This document shows, piece by piece, positions 1 through 5,383 of a DNA stretch of 5,725 nt. This DNA comes from Thermoplasmatota archaeon (lineage in GTDB: Archaea > Thermoplasmatota > B47-G6 > B47-G6B > 47-G6). Within the stretch, counting starts at the first letter, position 1; every line of letters begins with the position of its first letter. Both the position numbers and the translations under genes were made by a program. Below the pieces are notes generated by a model. That model was not told the origin of the DNA and ran no database searches. It was given only the letters and a program-made list of their open reading frames with translations. The stretch spans positions 1 to 5,725 of the forward strand of contig JAPDJS010000014.1 in assembly GCA_029258975.1 (NCBI GenBank), written 5' to 3'.

Positions 1-16
1 TTCTCAAAGTAGAGGA

Positions 17-88
17 TGGACCGGGTGGGATTTGAACCCACGGCCTCCGCCTTGCAAGGGCGGCGTCATACCCCTAGACCACCGGCCC
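17..88 (-). tRNA. tRNA-Ala (anticodon UGC)
   Basis: Read on the minus strand this folds as a full 72-nt cloverleaf. The acceptor stem pairs GGGCCGG with CCGGTCC and contains the G3:U70 wobble that is the identity element for alanyl-tRNA synthetase. The anticodon stem CCGCC/GGCGG closes the loop CTTGCAA, with anticodon TGC at plus positions 54-56. The T arm is GTGGG-TTCAAAT-CCCAC, and the discriminator base is A (position 17). The D arm has three standard pairs and a mismatch. CCA is not encoded: the bases after the discriminator read TCC, so the tail must be added by a CCA-adding enzyme. No intron is present at the canonical 37/38 site. It lies just downstream of, and on the same strand as, the beta-helix gene, but has its own TATA box. 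Confidence 0.97.
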
Positions 89-112
89 TCAAATAAATCA
101 TCTAATCTTCAA

Positions 113-122
113 CTTTAAAAAA
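113..122 (-). promoter_or_regulatory. TATA box of the tRNA-Ala gene
   Basis: The minus strand reads TTTTTTAAAG, with TTTAAA centred about 28 bp upstream of the mature tRNA 5' end. That predicts a start a base or two before the tRNA. The element begins directly after the stop codon of the beta-helix gene (123-125), so the same T-run could also act as that gene's transcription terminator. Assigned by position and resemblance to other archaeal TATA boxes in the window. Confidence 0.65.
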
Positions 123-1691
123 TTAGCTCTTGGAGATTATGAAGGGGTAATACTTGGAAAGGGGAGCTGGATCTATTATATAGCCTTCTTTTTCAAGTGG
201 TTCATCACAAATTCCGTCCATATCTAGGTCTTGGCAAGTCTCGCTAAAGTTGCCCCAAAAATTATTTGTGAAGTTATTATCAAGACTCAGGGAGCATTCA
301 CCTCTGAAAACATTCTTCGAAAAAGTACTGTTATAACTTAAAACCGCATCGATGTATGAGCAATTGAATAAATTTTTACTAAACTCACTTAACTCTTCCT
401 CGATGAATAAGCTAGAGCAATTGAAAGAGTTGTTATGATATCTATTTCTGCTGCCTTTGATTAAAGTAACGGGGGTAGGTCTACGTCCTGTAATCAAATT
501 ATTTTTAATTACGTTTTCATTCCCAGAGAAATAGAGATAAGTGATTCTATTTGAAGAGAGGGTAGAGTTCTTAGCTTTGAAAACTAAACCCCAATTATCA
601 AAGATACTATCTTGAATGATTACACCTTCGGAATTTTTTATCGTAGCAAAACCAGAAGTATTCACTTTCGTGATCCTCACCTTACTCAAATTAAACCCAA
701 AGAAACCTATAAGTTCTACATTTTCTATTTGAAGATTAGAACATCCTATTAGGCCGATCACTGAATAATTTGAAAAGTTGAAATTCTCAGTTGGGCACCC
801 TTTGCTTTCTGTACCAAAAACCGAAAAGTATTTCCCATTTATTTTATTAGATTCCACTCTACTTTCCTTGTCGAGCAATTCAATATTGAGCTCAAAACGC
901 TTCCCAAGGAATTCAGGTTTGAGGGGGGAATTTTCGAGATAAATGTCATTGTCTAGCATTATCAAATTTACTACCTTCAGCAGGTGGAGCAAACTTAAGT
1001 TTAAATTGTTCTGTTTGAGAGTAATATTCCTCCCCTCTAAAATAAGTGCCCCGTTCTCAATCATATTTTCAGAGAAAATTACATTATTAGCCTTTATACC
1101 AACTTCGCAGTGATAGAAAGAATTTCCCTCTATTCTATGCCCTCTTCCACCATAAATAATTAATGAGTTATTTTGGAAGGAACTATTTAAAATTATCAAC
1201 TCATTTGTGTCCCATAAGCCGGCTGCTCCCGCAACTTCTCCAGAAAACTCGCTATTCTCAATTATTATGTGTTGAGAGAGCACTTTTTTCGTTTCTTTAG
1301 ACTTAGGTTGAGAAAGTTCAAAGTTGATTTGAAAGGGCGAAGAGAAGTTGAGAATTTTACAGTTTCTTATTGAAATATCTGAAGAGTTATTTATCCAAAT
1401 TCCAGTACCAACTCTCCCTCTGTTTATAACCCGATGATTTAAACAATCCAAAGTCAAATTTTTGCTGCCAGAGATAAGGATAGCTACTCTTTCTCTACTA
1501 GTTAAATTTAATTCAAAGTCCTTATTCAAACAGATTACCTTATCACTCATGCTCAGATTAAGAGGTAATCTCCCAATGATCACATCGCATCCTGGAATTT
1601 CTGGAACTCTTGGCTTGGGCCAAAGAAAGTAAACACCCAGAGCGATTATTAGTAACACGAAGAATGCGATTAGAAGGCTCTTCAGGTTCAT
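123..1691 (-). CDS. membrane-anchored right-handed beta-helix (NosD/PbH1-type) surface protein
   Basis: The protein has 522 residues. Residues about 5-24 form one hydrophobic segment after a short MNLK start, giving an N-terminal anchor or uncleaved signal, so the rest is probably outside the cell. From about residue 70 to 480 it is built of repeated short beta-strand units rich in N, I and S, such as GIWINNSSDISIRNC near residue 97, typical of parallel beta-helix (PbH1/NosD-like) repeats. The C-terminus has the NNFWGNF...DLDMDGICDEP element (residues 476-498). This resembles the Ca-binding-like DxDxDG end motif common in archaeal NosD-type surface proteins. There are 21 N-X-S/T sequons and 12 cysteines, suggesting glycosylation and disulfides. 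Start choice: the reading frame stays open to 2108, but the upstream part is antisense to the radical SAM gene, and a TATA box sits 25 bp before ATG 1691. Ligand or substrate is unknown; the fold occurs in carbohydrate-active enzymes and in copper-insertion NosD, but no catalytic set was recognised. Confidence 0.85.
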   Translation of the reverse strand: MNLKSLLIAFFVLLIIALGVYFLWPKPRVPEIPGCDVIIGRLPLNLSMSDKVICLNKDFELNLTSRERVAILISGSKNLTLDCLNHRVINRGRVGTGIWINNSSDISIRNCKILNFSSPFQINFELSQPKSKETKKVLSQHIIIENSEFSGEVAGAAGLWDTNELIILNSSFQNNSLIIYGGRGHRIEGNSFYHCEVGIKANNVIFSENMIENGALILEGRNITLKQNNLNLSLLHLLKVVNLIMLDNDIYLENSPLKPEFLGKRFELNIELLDKESRVESNKINGKYFSVFGTESKGCPTENFNFSNYSVIGLIGCSNLQIENVELIGFFGFNLSKVRITKVNTSGFATIKNSEGVIIQDSIFDNWGLVFKAKNSTLSSNRITYLYFSGNENVIKNNLITGRRPTPVTLIKGSRNRYHNNSFNCSSLFIEEELSEFSKNLFNCSYIDAVLSYNSTFSKNVFRGECSLSLDNNFTNNFWGNFSETCQDLDMDGICDEPLEKEGYIIDPAPLSKYYPFIISKS

Positions 1692-1711
1692 AGGAAAGAT
1701 AAAACCAAGGT

Positions 1712-1721
1712 CTTTAAAAAA
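1712..1721 (-). promoter_or_regulatory. TATA box of the beta-helix gene
   Basis: On the minus strand the run of T followed by AAAG (core TTTAAA, 1713-1718) is centred about 25 bp from ATG 1691. This puts the transcription start at or next to the start codon, so the mRNA would be leaderless. No Shine-Dalgarno is visible before the ATG. It lies back to back with the radical SAM TATA box, with centres 25 bp apart. Confidence 0.6.
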
Positions 1722-1730
1722 TCTAACTAT

Positions 1731-1743
1731 CGAAAAATTTAAG
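1731..1743 (+). promoter_or_regulatory. TATA box and upstream A-rich element of the radical SAM gene
   Basis: The plus strand reads CGAAAAATTTAAG. The core TTTAAG (1738-1743) is centred about 27 bp before ATG 1768, and the A-rich stretch before it fits an archaeal BRE. Transcription would start at about 1766-1768, giving a leaderless mRNA. This excludes the in-frame TTG at 1744, which would lie upstream of the transcript. Confidence 0.6.
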
Positions 1744-1767
1744 TTGTCATCTCGTCGAAATTCTCTC

Positions 1768-3276
1768 ATGGGTAAATTGCTAAATTCTGTAGGGGGAAAA
1801 GTCGGGAAGCTAATTATAGGACTCATGGATAAAGAATGCGAGAAAGATGGTTTAATGCTTGAGAATTTCTTGAGGAAGAGATACATCGACCCTGAATTGG
1901 AGCTCTGTGATAAATGCGATTTGACTTTCAAATTTTTAGGAAATCCCACATTCGCCGCAGCTGAAAAGTTGCTGAAGGTAGATAGGAATTGGCTTAGTGG
2001 GAGGTTAAGGAGTGAATATGGAGAATCTTGGCTTAGGGGAATTGTTTCAATAGCTAAAGGTGTGAAGGAATTTGGTGTTAGGGAACCATTCGTACCCGCA
2101 TCCCCCATACTAATTGTTTGGAATTTGACTTATCAATGCAATTTAAGATGTAAGCATTGTTATGAGAATGCTGGGTTAGCTAGGAAGGCAGAGCTAAATG
2201 AGGAAGAAGCTAGGTATGCTCTCGAACAAATGAAAGAGGCTAATGTTGCTGCGATAGCTTTCTCTGGAGGCGAACCTTTGGTGAGAAAAGATTTCTTCGA
2301 ATTAGCTAAACTAGCTCATGACTCCGGAATGTACGTTAGTATAGCATCAAATGGGACTCTAATAAGCAGGAAAGTTGCGAAGAAGTTGAAGGAAGTTGGC
2401 GTAGATTATGTTGAGATAAGTTTAGATGGTATAGGGAAAACTCATGATGAATTTAGGGGGATTCCCGGAGCATTTGAGAGAACCCTTAAAGGTATTAAAA
2501 ATTGTTTGGCTGAGGGTATAGATACTTGTATAGCGACAACCGGATGGAAAGGAAACTTAGAAGAAATTTTGAAAGTTGCTGAACTCGCAGATAAACTTGG
2601 GGCTAGGTTCATCCACTTCAATTATATTCCTGTGGGGAGAGGAACGAAGGAATTAGATATTACGCCCCGAGAAAGGGAAGAACTCCTCGAAGAACTTGCT
2701 CTCAAAAATTTAAGGAATTACGTCGAGAATGGTAGGGGGGATAGGGTCTTATCAACTGCTCCCCAATTTGGGAGGAAAACTAAAGAAATCGCTGAAAAGC
2801 TCGGGATCGAGTACTTCGTCGCTACTCACTATGGTGGGTTAAGTTCATCAAGCGAGGAGAAAATGAAGAGCATAAAGTCTACCGCTAATTTTATAGGTGG
2901 TTGTGGTGCTGGTAGATTGTACCTCGCTCTCGAACCAAATGGCGACATTCTCCCGTGTACCTTCTTCCCAAGAAATATGAAGGTGGGGAATATCTTGGAG
3001 GATGATTTAATTGAAGTTTGGGAAGAAAATGAACTCCTATGGGATTTGAGGGATCGGGAAAAGTTGAAGTATGTGGAAATAGGTGGGGAGAAAATTGGTT
3101 GCGGAGTTTGCGAGAATAAGTATATATGTGGTGGCTGCAGAGCTAGAGCAGTAGCTTACTTTGACGATCCCCTAGCCCCAGATCCGGGATGTATTAAGAA
3201 TGAGAAAATCTTCGCTTCTCTAGAAGAAGGTGTGCGAGCGTCCTTACTCCCGACTCCTTCTATCAGGAGTCGTTAA
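1768..3276 (+). CDS. radical SAM/SPASM domain enzyme with N-terminal extension
   Basis: The protein has 502 residues. The radical SAM core starts near residue 113 with the [4Fe-4S] site C124-x3-C128-x2-C131 and has the SAM-binding GGEP at 167-170. A SPASM domain follows with seven cysteines: C379-x12-G-x4-C397, then C445, C448, C454, C457 and a final C475, enough for two auxiliary Fe-S clusters. The CGGCRARA and APDPGC segments resemble the archaeal SPASM group that includes the AhbC/AhbD heme enzymes and tungsten-cofactor maturase-like proteins; the exact reaction cannot be assigned. At 502 aa it is roughly 100 residues longer than those relatives. The extra residues 1-112 contain C24 and a C47-x2-C50 pair. 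It is presumably cytoplasmic, oxygen-sensitive and fed electrons by ferredoxin. ATG 1768 is preferred over TTG 1744 from the TATA position. The UPF0251 regulator gene follows 50 bp downstream. Confidence 0.92.
   Translation: MGKLLNSVGGKVGKLIIGLMDKECEKDGLMLENFLRKRYIDPELELCDKCDLTFKFLGNPTFAAAEKLLKVDRNWLSGRLRSEYGESWLRGIVSIAKGVKEFGVREPFVPASPILIVWNLTYQCNLRCKHCYENAGLARKAELNEEEARYALEQMKEANVAAIAFSGGEPLVRKDFFELAKLAHDSGMYVSIASNGTLISRKVAKKLKEVGVDYVEISLDGIGKTHDEFRGIPGAFERTLKGIKNCLAEGIDTCIATTGWKGNLEEILKVAELADKLGARFIHFNYIPVGRGTKELDITPREREELLEELALKNLRNYVENGRGDRVLSTAPQFGRKTKEIAEKLGIEYFVATHYGGLSSSSEEKMKSIKSTANFIGGCGAGRLYLALEPNGDILPCTFFPRNMKVGNILEDDLIEVWEENELLWDLRDREKLKYVEIGGEKIGCGVCENKYICGGCRARAVAYFDDPLAPDPGCIKNEKIFASLEEGVRASLLPTPSIRSR
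3251..3272. other. perfect inverted repeat, 8-bp arms and 6-nt loop
   Basis: CGACTCCT (3251-3258) and AGGAGTCG (3265-3272) are exact reverse complements around the loop TCTATC. The repeat covers the last codons of the radical SAM gene, just before its stop, and ends 27 bp before the UPF0251 TATA box. It could be an RNA hairpin that ends or protects the upstream mRNA, or a protein-binding palindrome controlling the downstream gene. No T-run follows (the next bases are TTAAATTAAG), so a simple stem-plus-U terminator is not well supported. Confidence 0.6.
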
Positions 3277-3291
3277 ATTAAGTGTCAATGC

Positions 3292-3305
3292 AAAAAAATA
3301 TATTT
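3292..3305 (+). promoter_or_regulatory. TATA box of the UPF0251 gene
   Basis: A run of seven A followed by TATATTT is centred about 26 bp before ATG 3327, predicting a leaderless transcript that starts at the start codon. The A-run fits an archaeal BRE. Its presence suggests the regulator is transcribed on its own rather than only by read-through from the radical SAM gene. Confidence 0.6.
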
Positions 3306-3326
3306 CTCAAATCCTCTAAATAAAGT

Positions 3327-3653
3327 ATGCCCAGATGGAGATGGGGTTGCAGGAGGATGGGTCCTGGTAGACCATTCAATTACCTTTATCTTTATCATCT
3401 ACCTCACGTTAGGGAATTTATCCCTAGACCTATGGTCAATCCTGAGCCAATCGAGTTGAGTTATCCTGAATTTGAAGTATTTAGGCTCAGCGAATTAGAA
3501 AAATTGACCCAGGAGGAAATAGCCGAAAAGATGGGAACCTCTCGAGGTACTGTCTGGCGTTTGTTGGAGAGTGCTCGAGAAAAAGTTGCTAGAGCGTTGG
3601 TTGAGTCCAGGCCTCTATTAATCTTGCCCAAAGGCGAAATTAAAAAGGAATAG
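3327..3653 (+). CDS. UPF0251 (DUF134) family predicted DNA-binding protein
   Basis: The protein has 108 residues, the usual length for the family. It begins MPRWRWGCRR, matching the basic MPRPR-type start of DUF134 proteins, and then has F31-I-P-R-P. The central part ELSYPEFEVFRLSELEKL (residues 43-60) matches the family's conserved 'xLxxdEyEaiRLxDxexL' block. Residues about 61-92 form a sigma70-region-4-like helix-turn-helix (TQEEIAEKMG, then TSRGTVWRLL, then a helix with AREKVARAL). It should bind DNA in the cytoplasm; the target is unknown. In many genomes the family lies near Fe-S or metal-cofactor genes, so regulation of the radical SAM gene 50 bp upstream is a reasonable guess. No Shine-Dalgarno is seen; the start is supported by family alignment and the TATA box. 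It converges on the next gene with a 21-bp gap. Confidence 0.9.
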   Translation: MPRWRWGCRRMGPGRPFNYLYLYHLPHVREFIPRPMVNPEPIELSYPEFEVFRLSELEKLTQEEIAEKMGTSRGTVWRLLESAREKVARALVESRPLLILPKGEIKKE

Positions 3654-3674
3654 GACTAGCTCTCGATTTAAACT

Positions 3675-4388
3675 TCATTTCCTAGGTTCTTCTGGTGTGG
3701 AAATCGCTACTACCCTATTTGGAAGTATACGCAATGGTCCTATTGCATAAGCAGCAAAAGTCCCACCACTTGACTTACATCCAATCACGGAGTAATTGTT
3801 CTCGTCAAATTCCGCCCCTACCCAAAATCCTCCTCTCGAATACCTAGGAACTTTCTTCAAAATATCGCTCTCTTTCGGAACAACTTTGAACTCATAGAAA
3901 AAGCCCGGCTTTAAGGCTATTTCATTTCCGACAATTTTTGGAGCTACGTAAACTAAGGGACTCCTCACTTGGGGAACCGTTAAAATCTTATCCAGAGAGA
4001 TCTTAGGTAAGGAGAATGCTTCATCGACTTCTCTAACCTCGACTTCCTCATCCTCCTTCCTAACGATAATCCTAGTATATATGTCTCTCCCATTGAGAAC
4101 GTTATTCCTAAAGGATTCATTTCTCCAAGCCAAATAACTTTCCTCCAAACTTGGAAGCCTCAACTTAATCCCAAACTTCTTACTCAGCTTCGAGAGCAGA
4201 AAAACTTGCTCTAAATGGTTTAGATTTGTAACTTCATTTAGCTCAGAAGAGAATCCTGGAATTGCTTCCCTAACTTTTAGTGGCTCAAGATAAACAAAGC
4301 TTTCCTTGGCTGGAATAAATTTCCTATCATCTAAAGGCTCTACTGCCTCTACAATTTTTTCCAGGGTTGCTAATCTCTTCTCACTCAT
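3675..4388 (-). CDS. conserved-looking hypothetical protein, possible FGE/C-type-lectin-like fold
   Basis: The protein has 237 residues and I do not recognise its family. There is no signal peptide or membrane segment, so it is probably cytoplasmic. Residues 1-25 are charged and helical. Residues about 57-90 include EQVFLLSKLSKKFG then LRLPSLEESYLAWRN, which recalls the 'WLSxKTGKxYRLPTEAEWEYAARG' block of formylglycine-generating-enzyme (SUMF1) domains. Residues 185-221 run from RGGFW to GPLRI, recalling the closing 'RGGSW...GFR' of the same fold. The similarity is by eye and weak; the middle (100-180) does not match clearly, and C204 is the only cysteine. It could equally be an unrelated archaeal family. 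The start at 4388 is firm: GAGGTGAT lies just upstream, and a TATA box lies about 40 bp upstream. The longer frame from 4445 would begin before the promoter. Confidence 0.8.
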   Translation of the reverse strand: MSEKRLATLEKIVEAVEPLDDRKFIPAKESFVYLEPLKVREAIPGFSSELNEVTNLNHLEQVFLLSKLSKKFGIKLRLPSLEESYLAWRNESFRNNVLNGRDIYTRIIVRKEDEEVEVREVDEAFSLPKISLDKILTVPQVRSPLVYVAPKIVGNEIALKPGFFYEFKVVPKESDILKKVPRYSRGGFWVGAEFDENNYSVIGCKSSGGTFAAYAIGPLRILPNRVVAISTPEEPRK

Positions 4389-4391
4389 TTT

Positions 4392-4399
4392 ATCACCTC
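4392..4399 (-). promoter_or_regulatory. Shine-Dalgarno GAGGTGAT that sets the start at 4388
   Basis: The minus strand reads GAGGTGAT followed by AAA and the ATG. It can pair over eight bases with the usual archaeal 16S rRNA 3' end (AUCACCUC). It is the only strong ribosome binding site in the window, and this gene is also the only protein gene with a predicted 5' leader, of about 14 nt. Confidence 0.85.
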
Positions 4400-4424
4400 T
4401 AGATAGTGATACCACACTATTCAA

Positions 4425-4434
4425 CTTTAAAAAA
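4425..4434 (-). promoter_or_regulatory. TATA box of the 237-aa hypothetical gene
   Basis: The minus strand reads TTTTTTAAAG, identical to the tRNA-Ala TATA box, and the identity continues for five more bases (GTTGAA overall). The core TTTAAA is 4426-4431, predicting a start near 4402 and a short leader carrying the Shine-Dalgarno. The T-run could also help end transcription of the deacetylase gene that stops at 4474. Confidence 0.6.
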
Positions 4435-4473
4435 CTTTCTATCACACCGACTATTTATTTTCGTAGGTGGAAC

Positions 4474-5307
4474 CTAATCTCCTAAACCTTGGAGAAATTC
4501 ATGAATGCAATTCCCCAATCGTTTCGTATAACCACCTTCTAGAACTGCGAAAGTTGGGAGGTTCAGCGAGGCTATTAACTCGCCTATCTTCCTGTAGCAC
4601 TTTTCACTTAGGTTTAATCCCCCCAGATCACCACTAAACGTATCGAAACCTGCAGAGACTGCGACTACTTCAATCTCGCTTAAATCCACTTCCCTCAACG
4701 CCCTTTCGAGAGTATTTAGATATCCTTCATCCCCTGTACCAATTTTCAAGGGGTAGTTGTAACAATTACCCTCGCTTCTTAATCCTGTGCCTGGATAAAT
4801 GCCATAAGTATGTAGGGAAATGTAAATAACATTAGAATCACCTTGAAAAATTTCTTGAGTACCATTCCCATGATGGGTATCTATATCTAAAATCAGAGTC
4901 TTCTTTCCAAGCTTCTTCACAGCGATTGCAATGTTATTGAAGTAACAGAACCCCAGAGTTGGTGCTCCTAGGGCTATTCCCTCTTTCCCTGCATGATGTC
5001 CAGGAGGGCGCATTAACGAGAACGCTTTCTCCCTAGCAGCTAATATAGCTCCGCCTGCAGAGAGCTTAGCATACTCATAGATATTTTCATAAGCTGGAGT
5101 ATCGGCATCATGAATATCTCCTTTCCTTACCCTTTCCACATAAGATTTAGAGTGAACTAAAAGCAAATCCTCATCCCTAGCTGGCTCTGGTTCCAAGAAG
5201 CTATATTTATCCCTGAGGAACTCATAAGCTAGCCTCAACCTCTCAGGATTCTCGGGATGATAAGGGGAACTATATTCCAAACATTTGCTCGAGAAGATGA
5301 TCTTCAT
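4474..5307 (-). CDS. histone deacetylase / acetylpolyamine amidohydrolase family protein (class II type)
   Basis: A zinc-dependent deacetylase of 277 residues that would remove acetyl groups from lysines or polyamines in the cytoplasm. It starts with the YHPENPERL segment (16-24) typical of the family. H104-H105 in RPPGHHAG are the catalytic pair. D143 and H145 in DIDTHHGNGTQ, with D222 in SAGFD, are the zinc ligands. Y260 in LEGGY is the transition-state tyrosine. Asn at 148 (HHGNG), where class I enzymes have Asp, and the RPPGHH motif place it with class II/HdaH-like proteins. It is compact, about 60-100 residues shorter than typical bacterial or human members, but the core is complete. The substrate is not shown by the sequence: acetylated chromatin proteins, acetyl-CoA synthetase or acetylpolyamines are all possible. 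ATG 5307 is supported by family alignment and a TATA box 25 bp upstream; no Shine-Dalgarno. It is divergent from the gene at 5384. Confidence 0.95.
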   Translation of the reverse strand: MKIIFSSKCLEYSSPYHPENPERLRLAYEFLRDKYSFLEPEPARDEDLLLVHSKSYVERVRKGDIHDADTPAYENIYEYAKLSAGGAILAAREKAFSLMRPPGHHAGKEGIALGAPTLGFCYFNNIAIAVKKLGKKTLILDIDTHHGNGTQEIFQGDSNVIYISLHTYGIYPGTGLRSEGNCYNYPLKIGTGDEGYLNTLERALREVDLSEIEVVAVSAGFDTFSGDLGGLNLSEKCYRKIGELIASLNLPTFAVLEGGYTKRLGNCIHEFLQGLGD

Positions 5308-5328
5308 GAGCTAGATTAATAACTTAGA

Positions 5329-5336
5329 CTTTAAAT
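5329..5336 (-). promoter_or_regulatory. TATA box of the deacetylase gene
   Basis: The minus strand carries ATTTAAAG, core TTTAAA at 5330-5335, centred about 25 bp from ATG 5307. Transcription should start at the ATG itself, so the mRNA is predicted to be leaderless. Confidence 0.6.
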
Positions 5337-5348
5337 CTCCTTCTAAAA

Positions 5349-5357
5349 TTTTTTAAG
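5349..5357 (+). promoter_or_regulatory. TATA box of the partial gene at 5384
   Basis: The plus strand reads TTTTTTAAG preceded by AAAA; the core TTTAAG (5352-5357) is centred about 29 bp before ATG 5384. The predicted leader is only a few bases. It lies back to back with the deacetylase TATA box, with centres 22 bp apart. Confidence 0.55.
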
Positions 5358-5383
5358 ATCTCATTTTTTGTTGTTATTTGAGA

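Noticed and set aside
1744..1767. TTG start giving eight more residues to the radical SAM protein
   Set aside because: It directly abuts the TATA box and would lie upstream of the predicted transcription start; ATG 1768 fits the promoter spacing.
1692..2108. Upstream extension of the beta-helix frame to 2108 (139 extra residues)
   Set aside because: It runs antisense through the radical SAM gene, is low-complexity S/F/P-rich as expected of a shadow frame, and the hydrophobic anchor that should be N-terminal begins only at ATG 1691, where a TATA box fits.
2443..2516. C-box-like ATGATGA and a later CTGA, possible C/D guide RNA
   Set aside because: They lie inside the radical SAM gene, spaced too widely, with no matching internal boxes or terminal stem.
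3277..3326. Possible small peptide substrate (RiPP precursor) next to the radical SAM enzyme
   Set aside because: The 50-bp gap is too short for one, holds a TATA box, and no small frame with a plausible start appears beside the enzyme on either side.
3540..3580. TCTCGAG and CTCGAGA 7-bp inverted repeat in the UPF0251 gene
   Set aside because: It falls in the helix-turn-helix codons, has a 27-bp spacer, and is explained by coding constraint and chance.
4389..4445. ATG at 4445 as the start of the 237-aa protein
   Set aside because: The extra 19 residues cover the TATA box and the Shine-Dalgarno, and the ATG at 4388 has that Shine-Dalgarno at the correct distance.
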